This document shows, one piece after another, positions 50,853 to 60,672 of a DNA stretch of 64,000 nucleotides. Every line of letters starts with the position of its first letter. The stretch's first letter is position 1. Under the pieces are notes generated by a model, which saw nothing but the letters and a program-made list of their open reading frames with translations, was not told the origin of the DNA and did not search any database. This stretch comes from Isochrysis galbana (lineage: Eukaryota > Haptophyta > Isochrysidales > Isochrysidaceae). The translations under genes and the position numbers were made by a program. The DNA lies in assembly GCA_018136815.1 (NCBI GenBank), contig CM030935.1, positions 2,969,999 to 3,033,998 on the forward strand. Direction: 5' to 3'.

Positions 50853-51785
50853 TCACTCACTTGCACTTCCTCTCCTTGAGGGGCGCGGTGGACTCCTCAT
50901 CGGACTTCTGGCCTTCCGCGCCGGGTGACGAGAACGGGAGGGGGGGTAGGAGCGGGAGCGAGAGGAAGAGCGAGAGCGACCACGTCGGTAGGGAGGAGAG
51001 CGGGACGAAAGAGAACTGTCCGAGCGCGAGCAACGACCTCGGCGGATTGGTGACCGGTCGCGCCTTGGTGGAGGGCTGTACGATCGGTCTCGTCGTCGCG
51101 GGCTAGACGAACGCCTGCGCCTTGACGGTGGAGTATAACGCCGACCGTATGGCGGGCGGGTGTGTTTATCGCGGTCCGATGGATGCCCCCGATAGGGGGG
51201 CCTGTCTCCCCGCTGTCCAGCGCGACGGCGATCTGGAGAAAAGCCTCGTGGCGGTGAACGTCGATAGCTTGCACCTCGGCCACGAGGGGGCGACCGCCCA
51301 CGGTTGGGAGATCTGCCGCGTCCAGGCGACCTGCCTCGTCCAGGCGAGCCTCGGCCGGGAGATCTGCGAAAGTTGTTCCTTCCACTTCCGACAAAGCTGA
51401 CTGAGACACATTGGCTGTCGATCTCGCCGCCATTCATGTGATGGATTGCGTCCTCAGCGACAGGCGCGCTGACGTACTCGACAAAGGCGTAGCCCTTAGA
51501 GAGACCAAGCACTCGATCCATCGCAAGCTCAACACTCACCACTTTGCCAAAGATGCCGAATATTTCGCGAAGGTGCTCCTCGCTCACGTTCCTCGAGAGG
51601 TTGCGCACATGAAGCACTGCGGTCTGCCGCACAGGTGGCCCACGTCCGCGCCCGCGCTCAGGCGAGGAGGAGGAGTAGGAATAGCTGTCCGAGTCGTACC
51701 GTGGGCTCGCCGGCCGCGCCGCACCAGGCCGCACAGACGGCGAGCGCGAGTAACTGTACGAGGAGGAGGAGGAGGAGGAGGGCAT
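50853..51785 (-). CDS. RNPS1-like SR-related splicing protein
   Basis: 310 residues: a Ser/Tyr-rich start (MPSSSSSSSYSYSRSPS), one RRM at about residues 50-130, then a long RS/RG tail with SPGRG, SPPR and RSRSSSRSRS repeats to the C-terminus. The RRM has RNP2 VLHVRNLSR, RNP1 SKGYAFVEY and the HMNGGEID step, closest to RNPS1, an exon-junction-complex (ASAP/PSAP) component that promotes splicing and nonsense-mediated decay. Order S-rich, RRM, RS/P-rich is that of RNPS1. I chose 51785 because the upstream in-frame part (to 51974) is not protein-like. Intronless as read. Confidence 0.85.
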   Translation of the reverse strand: MPSSSSSSSYSYSRSPSVRPGAARPASPRYDSDSYSYSSSSPERGRGRGPPVRQTAVLHVRNLSRNVSEEHLREIFGIFGKVVSVELAMDRVLGLSKGYAFVEYVSAPVAEDAIHHMNGGEIDSQCVSVSFVGSGRNNFRRSPGRGSPGRGRSPGRGRSPNRGRSPPRGRGASYRRSPPRGFSPDRRRAGQRGDRPPYRGHPSDRDKHTRPPYGRRYTPPSRRRRSSSPRRRDRSYSPPPRRDRSPIRRGRCSRSDSSLSSRSPPYRRGRSRSSSRSRSYPPSRSRHPARKARSPMRSPPRPSRRGSASE

Positions 51786-51919
51786 CGAGCCGAGCGAGGC
51801 GCGGCGCGGCGGCGACGGCGCGTCCCCTCTAGCCCCCGTGCTGTCTAAGCTTAGTGGGACCTTAGAAAACTGGGAGTAGTAAGAAACATTCTTGAAGGTG
51901 TCCGCTAAGCTACGAGTGT

Positions 51920-52800
51920 CTAAGGTGTGGAACAAGATACCTAGATATCTAGATAATAGGCATAGAGGGAGCAAAATGAGCTAATAGTATCTAACAAGTT
52001 AGTGCTTCAGAGCTAATAGTATCTAATAAGATAGTAAATATTGCCAATAGTATTAACAGGGTAGATAGTGCCCTAGCCAGGTGCGCGAGTGCTGGGTTCG
52101 GGGCTGTGCATACGAAAGGACAAATACGACAACGCAAGCGCCACACATACGCACTCACTGACAGTTGGCTGCAGCTAGCAAAGCATGCTCTAATGTTTCA
52201 TCCATCTGAGCAAACTTCAAATCATCATGCAGCTTCCCAACTTTGGAGAATGCGCGCTCCACCCCCGCAGAAGAAGCCGGGCGCCCTAGGTATTGACGAG
52301 CCATCTTCGCCAACGTCGAAAGCCCCTAGGGCCTGCCAGTCGCGGCATCTTGCTTCGTCTTGTCGTGATCGCGCGCTTTCCACCAATCGAGGATGTCTAT
52401 GTCCATGTTTGATACCTTGGGCATCGGCCCAAGTAGATCTGAAGATCATCCACATCTGCTTCTCCGGTTGCGTCCGACGGGTCGTCTTTGTCGGACGTTG
52501 GGGCCAACGGCATCCCCACAGCACTGGCGCGCACCGCGGCGAACAGTTTCACCGCCATGTGCGGAGGAGCAAGTGGGGGGGGGGGGACAACAATGATGCG
52601 GGAGGGGGGGCGATATTCATAGTAGGGGGTGCTAAAACAAAACTTCGGAGAGCACCTACTATCTAGTTGTATTATATATCTAGATATTAAGGAGCTCAGA
52701 GGAGCTAATAGTATCTAACAAGTTAGTGCTTCAGAGCTAATAGTATCTAACAAGTTAGCAAATTTCACGAATAGTTTCTAACTAGTATAGCCTCAAACCA
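51920..52800. mobile_element. Non-autonomous hAT derivative with flanking 57-bp direct repeats
   Basis: A block of two GAGCTAATAGTATCTAA units joined by CAAGTTAGTGCTTCA occurs at 51978-52034 and again, same orientation, at 52702-52758. AT-rich ATACC/TAGATATCTAGATA strings precede each. Between them lies a hAT C-terminal relic on the minus strand. The repeats are probably subterminal transposase-binding arrays; both being in one orientation is atypical for terminal inverted repeats. Confidence 0.55.
52155..52300 (-). pseudogene. hAT transposase C-terminal relic
   Basis: Minus strand reads RQYLGRPASSAGVERAF, SKVGKLHDDL, FAQMDETLEHALLAA and stops at 52155. Same family as the relic at 21365. Only the last 45 codons remain. 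Confidence 0.75.
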
Positions 52801-53261
52801 AACCTATTCCACACCCTACGAGTGTCCCGCAGTCCCGCACGGCCCGCACTCTTCCGCGCTTTGGCCCCGGCCAGAGTTTCGAGAAACTCGATTCTAAGTT
52901 TGGGGGCCACATAGACACCAACATTTTTGAACGAAATAAATCGAAATTTGGGGCCGCGGCGCACGCCGCGGCGCGCGTGGGGTGCTGAGTGGGAGTGGTC
53001 GGAGTGGGGCGCGATGGCGCGGCCCGCAGGCCGGTCGGCCGCCAAGAAGCGGACACGGCAGGTGGTGGAAGATGAGGACGAGGGGGGCGATGGCAGCTCC
53101 GGCAAGCTCCTACTCCCACCCTCCCGGTGCCCTCAGGATGTACTGGAGCTGGATGCGTCATCTGAGAACAAGAACTCCAGCACTCCAGCGGCGACGAAGG
53201 AAGCGACGCCGAGGACTACGAGGGGACCAATGGGGAGGAGGAGGAGGAGGAGGAGGATAAT
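52801..53261. other. Intergenic; short acidic/basic frame
   Basis: A frame from 53014 (MARPAGRSAAKKRTRQVVED) gives a charged low-complexity protein running into GGA repeats. It has no domain and may be compositional. Confidence 0.3.
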
Positions 53262-53415
53262 AATAAAACATCTGAAGATTCGGGCTACTCATGCTAGCTA
53301 TATATACGGGTCCACGCACTCACGGTACTCACTAACGACATCGCCTATACCCCAGTTTACTCACTCCCTTACACTACCCCCTTCATTCCTTTGTCTTTGG
53401 TATCGGGGGGGGGGC
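53262..53415 (+). repeat. 'AACATCTGAAGA' repeat, copy 2
   Basis: Matches 24312-24470: AAAACATCTGAAGATTCGGG, CTACTC, GACATCGCC and CATTCCTTTGTC in the same order. Confidence 0.55.
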
Positions 53416-53629
53416 CGCGTGCACTACAACGGGCCAAGTGCAGGGGGTGGGCTGGGGCAGACCTGCTGGTGTGGTGTTCCTGTGGCAAAACAAACGTAAA
53501 CGCCTGTTGCTTGTGACACTTCGTGCCCCTGGGAGGTCTCGGCCCCCTCTTCTCGCGTCTTTTTCAAGTGTCGCCGCGCTTTCGCGGCATTCGCATGTCG
53601 CTCGAGGTGTCGGCCTAAAAACATACCGT

Positions 53630-54122
53630 AAACAGGCGTGAGTATTACCTTTTTGCGTGTCAGATCGTGTCGTTTTTTTTGTCGTGCTTTTTTCGTCGTT
53701 CTCTTCGTTCTCCTACGGGCGTGCGATGCCTGCGCGCGCCATGGCCCCCCTCTGAGGGGCCCCTCGGGTCCCCCCAGAGGGCCAGCTGGGCCAGCTCAGG
53801 GGGCAGTGGAGGCTGGGGCTGGGCCCCTGGCCTCTCCTGCCTCTCCCTCGCTGGCCTCGCTGGCCCTGGGTGCCTTCCTGTCGGCTCAGGTGGTCTGTGG
53901 CTCAATGGTGGAGTGGGGGTCAGTACGAACGAGGGCCAGTGCAGGCGAGTGCGTGCGGCGCGCGGCGCGCGCTCGGCGAGGGTCTGGGCCAGAGTGATGT
54001 CAGCTCAGCCCCTGCCAGCAGGCAGGGGCTGAGGTTGAGTGTGCAGGCCCACCCAGGGGGTGTCTGCGATGGAGGAAGGGGGGCACGGGGCCCCCATGAC
54101 CCTATCAGTTTTACTGATAGTT
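53630..54122 (-). repeat. Hairpin-ended repeat, inverted
   Basis: Starts on the minus strand with the perfect hairpin CTATCAGT-aaa-ACTGATAG (54120-54102), GGGTCATGGGGGCC. The body keeps the CAGCCCCTGCC/GGCAGGGGCTG pair at 54006-54032. The end TAAACAGGCGTGAG (53631) matches that at 44570. Confidence 0.7.
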
Positions 54123-55017
54123 GAGGAGGAGGAGGAGGAGGAGGAGGAGGGTGAGGGTGAGGAAGCGGACTTGCTGGAGGAGGCAATGCAGCACGATTCA
54201 CGGACGCGAGAAGACGGCGCACGGTGCAGCGTCGCCAGCGTGGCAGCGCAACATTTTTGATTTTTGCCGGGGCAAGCGGCAAGCGGCTTTGCACTTTGCA
54301 CGCATCGGTAGGCGAGTGCGAATTTGTGGAGGAAGCCCGCAGCGATGGCCGGGTCAGGATCGCGTGGGAGACGAAGAAGAGTGGCAGTGGCGTGACTGCC
54401 GTGATGGTCAAGAAGGTGCGCTGGGTGGCTACGTCATCGCTGCCAAATAAATACGGATTATTTATTATTTGGCCGCATTTGCAGGCCCCGGCACCGTATT
54501 TCCCATCTAGGTTTCCCTTGATGTAAGGGTTTCCCCCAGGGAAAAATTGTGGAATTTAGTTATAGTTTTGGGGGTTCGTTCGCGGGCTTGGTGTTGGTGT
54601 TGGGGGTTGGGGGATTGGGGGACTACGTGCTACGTGCTGGGGCTGGGGTGTTTCGTGTTTCCGCTGTGCACGTCTCCACGGGCTTGATGCACAGCACATG
54701 GGTGCGCGGGCTTGATGGACTACGTGCTACCCATGTGCTGTGCATGTCTCCGCTGTAGCCAGGTGTGGCTGCCTAGAGGGGTTCGGAAAATCAGGATATT
54801 GTTTTTCCCTATATTCTTCATCTCGTGGAGGCTGGCGGGACTCAAAACCACATCGACGTGAGTTTTTTTTTGTTGCAGGACTGCCAATGCCTGTGCATGT
54901 TGCATGTTGTCTGTTGTCTGTTTCGCCTTCGGTGTCGGGCCCTAGCAGTCCCCCGCCGCTACAGACACACAACATTTCTCCAATCCCAGGCGCGGACGAG
55001 GGGCTCGGCCTGGCAGG
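54123..55017. other. Intergenic region upstream of the 55-kb gene
   Basis: A GGA run (54124-54150) follows the hairpin. A direct repeat of GGGCTTGATG(C/G)AC...GCACATGGGTG and CTACGTGCTAC occurs at 54612-54735. No gene. Confidence 0.4.
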
Positions 55018-56238
55018 ATGAGCTTCAATGGGACGGGAGCAAGCGCAGTCACCGTGATGCGCCTGAATAGCGTGCCGCTCGCTGAGCCGGGCTCTCCGGC
55101 TCCACCTCTCCAGCGGCCTTCTCATTCGCTTCTCCGAGCGCCCGAGGTTGTGCGAGAGGCAGACTGCATCCTGTCTCACTTGACACAGCTACAAGAGAAA
55201 GAGCGCCAGCGGCGGCGAGAGAAAAGGGCCTCTTGGCAGGAGGTCAAGGCGGAGCGCAACGCCCTTCGCGCAGCATTAAAAGCGGAGCATGAGGCACAGG
55301 AAGAGCGCCGCAGGTTTGAGAAGAACAGAAGCCAGGATCTCCTGGAGCATCAAAAGGATCATCGCATGCGTGCGCTCGTCGAGCACATGGAGTTGCACAA
55401 GCCGGACACGTATTGGCCATTTGAAAAACGGCGGCCTGGGCCGCCGATATTGACACCTGGCGAGTATCGGAGCGACCTAAACCATCACCTCCAGGCGCAG
55501 CAACAAGCCCGAAAGGCGGTGCTCGCCCTGAATAACGAACCGCCAAAGGGCAAGGCAATCCTTGAGGATCGAATCGCTAATGCACCATCGTATGTGTCGA
55601 AGGGCGAGAAAGAACGTGCCTTGAATCTACGCCGCCAGCATGTCCTCCGGCAGGCTGAACTGAGAAGGCAAGTCGCAGCAGAAAGAGACACTCCACCTGG
55701 GACTTTTGGTGACAATCTGCATGGATCATATCAGCGAGCAACCTTCCAGAAGATGCTGCGGGAGCAGCAGCAAAGATTAGAGTTGAAGAGCATTTTGGAG
55801 AAGCAGCAAGTCGAGAAGAGGGCGAGGGACCTCGCGGAGCATCGTGAGCTCTTTGGGAATCACAAGGGCGGGGAGGTGCTCACAGCCAAGCATGAGGCAC
55901 GCATGATAGCACGCAACGAACAGGTGGAGCAATACAAGCGCGATCTCAAGGCGCAAATCCGCGCCCAAAAGACCGAGAGACGGCGGCTGAAGGAGGCGCT
56001 CAATTTATCGAAAAGTAAGCATACGGCACGGGCGATCGTGCAGGAGCACGTGCACCATGAAAAGGAGCGCATGCATGGACTCGATGCACTGATGGCGCTC
56101 CCAACGCAATGGGATGTGCAGCGTCAGGAGTTGGAGGAGGCCAGACTGGCTGATAAAATCGTGGCGGTGGCGCCTAGGATGACTGTGGCCACCGTTCTGC
56201 CAGGCATGCCGAGCCGAACGGACATGGGCTCAATTTGA
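55018..56238 (+). CDS. Coiled-coil protein, unknown function
   Basis: 406 residues, intronless. Charged helices at about residues 55-115 (KERQRRREKRASWQEVKAER) and 230-370 (REQQQRLELKSILEKQQVEK) flank a more ordered block (THYWPFEKRRPGPPILTPGEYRSDL is the region about 137-160, actual spelling TYWPFEKR and PILTPGEY). The PILTPGEYRSDLNHHLQAQ segment resembles motifs in centriolar and ciliary coiled-coil proteins, but not enough to name one. No signal peptide or membrane segment. The ATG at 55018 follows a plausible 5' leader; the in-frame M at residue 14 is an alternative. Confidence 0.6.
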   Translation: MSFNGTGASAVTVMRLNSVPLAEPGSPAPPLQRPSHSLLRAPEVVREADCILSHLTQLQEKERQRRREKRASWQEVKAERNALRAALKAEHEAQEERRRFEKNRSQDLLEHQKDHRMRALVEHMELHKPDTYWPFEKRRPGPPILTPGEYRSDLNHHLQAQQQARKAVLALNNEPPKGKAILEDRIANAPSYVSKGEKERALNLRRQHVLRQAELRRQVAAERDTPPGTFGDNLHGSYQRATFQKMLREQQQRLELKSILEKQQVEKRARDLAEHRELFGNHKGGEVLTAKHEARMIARNEQVEQYKRDLKAQIRAQKTERRRLKEALNLSKSKHTARAIVQEHVHHEKERMHGLDALMALPTQWDVQRQELEEARLADKIVAVAPRMTVATVLPGMPSRTDMGSI

Positions 56239-56948
56239 TATCTACTTTCGAGCGCATTGCCTAGTGGAGATAGAAGTTCTAGGCTATGTGTTTGCATCGG
56301 GCTCCAACGCCTTGCTTCGTTCTAGCACAACCAGAGAAATGGTTTCTCGAACTACTTAGCTTGTTTGGCGATGTGAGTAGACGCGAGGCGACGTCCCAGT
56401 ACGCGTGGCCGCAGACGCACGGAAAGCGCTCAAATTTAGCTCGACGTCATTTGCGGCATCGTTGGTGGGCTTATCTTGTTTGGCAGAAGCAACCCGTTCG
56501 ATTTCCCATGCTTGTCATTTGTCGTTTGTGGTTCAGCAAAGTAAGAAGGAGTAGCAAGAATTGTCATGCCGGTACCAGCCATTGAATGCTTTGCAGCGGC
56601 TGCCGGATGACGAATCGAGCTTTGACTTGCGTTCAGAAGGCGATGAGGAGGGAAGCGGAAGGGCGAGAGGCGCGGCGAGAGGGAGAGGTGTTCGGTCACT
56701 GCGCAGACTTTGTTGCTCAAGAGGCCGCAACCTCAGGTCTGGTGTATTTTTCCCGCTGACACCCCCACATCTCGGGTATAATACGGTACCAGCCATTGAA
56801 TGCTCTGCAGCGGCTGCCAGGCGCGGAGGCAGGTGCAGCGAAGCGGCAGGCGCGGCGAGCTGCAGTGAGCGAAGAGGCGAGGGGGCCGTCGCGGGGGGGG
56901 TGACCTCACTTCCAACTGCCAACTGCCCACCTACTAGACCACCCACTC
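56239..56948. other. Intergenic; diverged direct repeat
   Basis: GGTACCAGCCATTGAATGCT with (C)T(G)CAGCGGCTGCC following occurs twice, at 56570 and 56786, each leading to GGC(G)CGGCGAG sequence. It is a duplication of about 100 bases with a 216-base period. No gene. Confidence 0.5.
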
Positions 56949-56950
56949 AA

Positions 56951-57030
56951 CTAAGTTTATACTTAGACGCGATGGAGCGCGCCGCCGCGACTCCCCTCTC
57001 TTTCGGGCCTCGGGGTACCTAGGCATCCTG
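56951..57030 (+). repeat. Hairpin-ended repeat tip, 'MERA' type
   Basis: Hairpin CTAAGT-ttat-ACTTAG (56951-56966), ACGCG, then ATGGAGCGCGCCGCC at 56972. The element is cut off after about 70 bases. Confidence 0.65.
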
Positions 57031-57036
57031 GCGTGG

Positions 57037-57330
57037 AGATTTATTCTGACGGACTTTTACAATATCCAATATGGCAACGCGGACGGTAGGTCCGCTAGGA
57101 CCATCTTAAGAATGATACTGGCGAGGCACCACCTATTAATAACGGCGAAGGTCGGGTTCTTTCAAAGGCTAAAAAAACAACGGGAGAACATGGGGCTACA
57201 CGCCCCGAGCAACAAACATATTCGGAAGATGATACGCCCTCTTTACACGGTGGACAAAGATTTCAACCTAGAAGCATCGGAGGACCTCTTGCAGGCGGCG
57301 AGAGGCCTGGATATACGAAACATCAACTAG
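57037..57330 (+). CDS. Coding-like ORF fragment, unknown
   Basis: A frame open from about 57037, first ATG 57112, ending at 57330. The sequence is protein-like and less GC-rich than its surroundings (DFYNIQYGNAD, FFQRLKKQRENMG, NKHIRKMIRPLYTVDKDFN). It follows the truncated hairpin repeat directly and may be the end of a larger gene brought in by a mobile element or virus. No family recognised. Confidence 0.35.
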   Translation, partial: RFILTDFYNIQYGNADGRSARTILRMILARHHLLITAKVGFFQRLKKQRENMGLHAPSNKHIRKMIRPLYTVDKDFNLEASEDLLQAARGLDIRNIN

Positions 57331-57814
57331 GATAGCCAGAGCTAGAAGCTAGACCTCATTGGTGGAAACTCCAAGGGATATCATGGGAAATCCGTACGAG
57401 ACATAAGACCTAAGGAACGGAAATGCGAGCCGACGTCAGAGCGAAGGAGGAGCCACAGTCTCCCACCCCCTTCTCTCCAACTCCTGGCCGAAGCAGCGCG
57501 CGCGGCCTCCCCGGAACCAGCTTCTCCGCCAAAGAGGGAACTGGGGAAGGGGGAGGGGGTTGATAGGGGTAAAGGCGGGTAGTAGGGAGGTACACCAGCA
57601 CACTGCCTCATGCCGCGTATGTAGCGGGGAATTTTAAGAAGATTTTTTTTTCGGTGAAATTTTTTTTTCGCACGCACCCTAAGTATAATGTGTATATTTG
57701 CGGGGGTATAATTTCTCCCTTGTTCGGGTGGTGCACTGGGACTTTTGATGGCCCGCACCTTTGGCACAGGAGGAAGGTGAGGAACAGGCCATCGAGAACC
57801 GGCACACACCGTCT

Positions 57815-57967
57815 GCCCCGGAAACCCACTGCACCCAGCCCCTAGGTAGAGCACGAGGGGACGAGCCGCAAGGCAGGTGGAGGGGGGGGAAGGGAAACGG
57901 GCGAGGCTGCGTAGATACTGGACAGGGTCGCGCGCGCGGCGAGAATATTAAGAAGTTTTTTTTTACT
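57815..57967 (+). repeat. 'GAGAATATTAA' dispersed repeat fragment
   Basis: AGGTAGAGCACGAGGGGACG, AAACGGGCGAGGCTGCGTAG and GCGAGAATATTAAGAAG with a T-run, as at 36625-36765. Confidence 0.65.
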
Positions 57968-57970
57968 AGA

Positions 57971-58050
57971 CCACCCACTCGACCAACTGCCCACCCACTC
58001 GACCAACTGCCCACCCACTCGACCAATTACCCACCCACTCGACCAATTAC
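57971..58050 (+). repeat. 20-bp minisatellite, four units
   Basis: Four head-to-tail units CCACCCACTCGACCAA(C/T)T(G/A)C, the first two identical and the last two identical, suggesting stepwise duplication. CCCAACTG/CCTAACTGCCC variants continue to 58135. Confidence 0.85.
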
Positions 58051-58438
58051 CCATACACCCAACTGTCCAAATCCCCAAGAAAGAAATACCAAACTGCCTA
58101 ACTGCCCCAACTCCCCAATTCAACAAACTGCCAAACCAAGCCAGACCTACAATACTGGGTGTAGTGCACTACCCCATCCACATTACTCGCTTCAAAGGGT
58201 AATCAAGCTCATGATTACTCCTGTATTGTTACGCCACATGTGCACATTACACCCTTTGGTCGCAAGGAAAAAGTAACTGATTACGGGCATTCCTAGTGCT
58301 GGCGCATGTGGCGCAGTAGCGCGCGCGAGCGCGCGAGCGCGCGGTCCGGGTTTTTAGCGGTTAGTTGGCGCAGATATTGGGGAACATTGGACATTGTTAT
58401 TGCCTCACTTCCACATTTATTTTGCCCACACAGCTACA

Positions 58439-59286
<848 letters not shown>

Positions 59287-59442
59287 ATGGCGATTGAACG
59301 CTTTTCCATGTGTAGGCTGATGGTGATTGAACGCTTTCCATGCTGTGGGGGTGATGGCGATTGAACGCGTTTCCACGTGTAGGCTGATGGTGATTGAACG
59401 CTTTTCCATGCTGTGGGTGATGGTGATTGAGTGCTTCTCGCC
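59287..59442 (-). repeat. 'GCGTTCAATCACCATCA' minisatellite, five units
   Basis: Five units on the minus strand (GATGG(T/C)GATTGAACGCTTTT on plus), with alternating TCCATGTGTAGGC and TCCATGCTGTGGG linkers. The last unit is diverged (GATTGAGTGCTTCTC). It runs straight into a fragment of the 'GAGAATATTAA' repeat (59445-59517). Confidence 0.8.
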
Positions 59443-59629
59443 TCAGGCAGGTGGAGGGGGGGATAAGGGAAGCGGGCGTGGCTGCATAGAGGATGTGCAG
59501 GGTCGCGCATCGAGGTGTCGTTCCGTCAATTGTGGGGCATCAGTCGAATTGAGCGATCAAATGTCCATAGTTATGTACTACTATATATACAACAATATTC
59601 CCACGCAACGCGAGTGATAGGGCGATCAC

Positions 59630-60010
59630 AGGAGCGCCCGCCCCCCGACGCAAAGGAGAAAAAGACACCCGACGCCAAAGCCCCGCCTCAAGAGCCGGAG
59701 ACCGAGCTACAAAACAAAGAAATCAGGGTCTCCGTGGACGAAAAAATACATCAGCAAACTAAACAATATCTGGCTACATACGGATACCGACTACTTGGGG
59801 GAGATAGCCGGCACCGGAAATGTAGCGAATGCGGGAGAGATCCAATACTACCACCCGCCAGCCAGATGGGAGGGCGGATTTAAAGGCCCAAGATACATGG
59901 AGTACCCTTTGGCGGACGAATACGCCATACTAAAAGGAAAAGTCGCGCTAGACGCAATATCAGTCGCAGATCTTACCAAGGCCGCGCTTAAAGCGACACG
60001 AAGCAACGCC
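59630..60010 (+). pseudogene. Coding-like stretch with a frame change, unknown
   Basis: First frame: ERPPPDAKEKKTPDAKAPPQ, then VDEKIHQQTKQYLATYGYRL. From about 59795 the protein-like signal moves to another frame: GEIAGTGNVANAGEIQYYHP, MEYPLADEYAILKGKVALDA. It ends at the inverted element at 60010. Composition resembles the fragment at 57037. It may be a structural or element protein; no family recognised. Confidence 0.35.
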
Positions 60011-60508
60011 CCGCAAGCCCCCCATCCGGATGGATCGTCGAAAACACGCGCGCAGCGCGTCCGGCATCAGTTCGAAGTCGGGCTCTCAGAGCCTCCCTCG
60101 GAGACGTCAAACGTCGAATGGGCTCCACGGATGGCTGATTTCTACGAGATTTCGGCGCGCGGCCCGCCCGATTGGCGTGACTGTGTGGGTGGCCCCTGTG
60201 TATTTGGTGTGTGGCGGGCCCCCCCATCCGGATGGATCGTCGAAAACGGGCACGCACTGCGCCCGGTCTCGATTTCAAGTTCAGCTTTTCGGCCCTTTGC
60301 GACTTTAGCGTTAGCGTCTGCTTGGTAGTATTATTTGGTTACGTTTTGTTGTTGGGGCCCAAGGGGGGGGGTCTTGGTCCTAATGGGCCCCGGATATGTG
60401 CTTATTGGGTGTATTGGGAACTTTCTACCGAAAAGAATCCTCAAATTTTCTCAACCCTGAGATGGTCATTTTCTTACCCCTAATAAAAAACCCTGTTTGA
60501 CCGCCCTA
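60010..60508 (-). mobile_element. 'GGGCGGTCAAAC' element, subtype A (copy 4), inverted
   Basis: Family start at 60508 reading on the minus strand, AATAAGCACATATCCGGGGC, a C-run, then the internal block with GGATGGATCGTCGAAAAC (plus-strand spelling) twice, at about 60016 and 60223, as in copy 3. Confidence 0.7.
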
Positions 60509-60672
60509 CAAGACTATAGAGTAGGTATAATCTTTTTGCGACTACTGAATACTCTTTGTACCACTAGAGAGGGGCGAGGGGGGGCCGGAGCGCGAGAGGG
60601 AGCGGGTGGGAGCAAGGCGGGCGAGGGAAGGGCAGGAGACAAGACCCCGTCGGGGCTGAGCGCCTCCGCTTC

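Noticed and set aside
57971..58050. CRISPR-like array
   Set aside because: Units are contiguous without spacers.
59287..59442. CRISPR-like array
   Set aside because: Units are degenerate, the linkers are themselves repeated (two alternating types), no cas genes occur and the genome is eukaryotic; it is a minisatellite.
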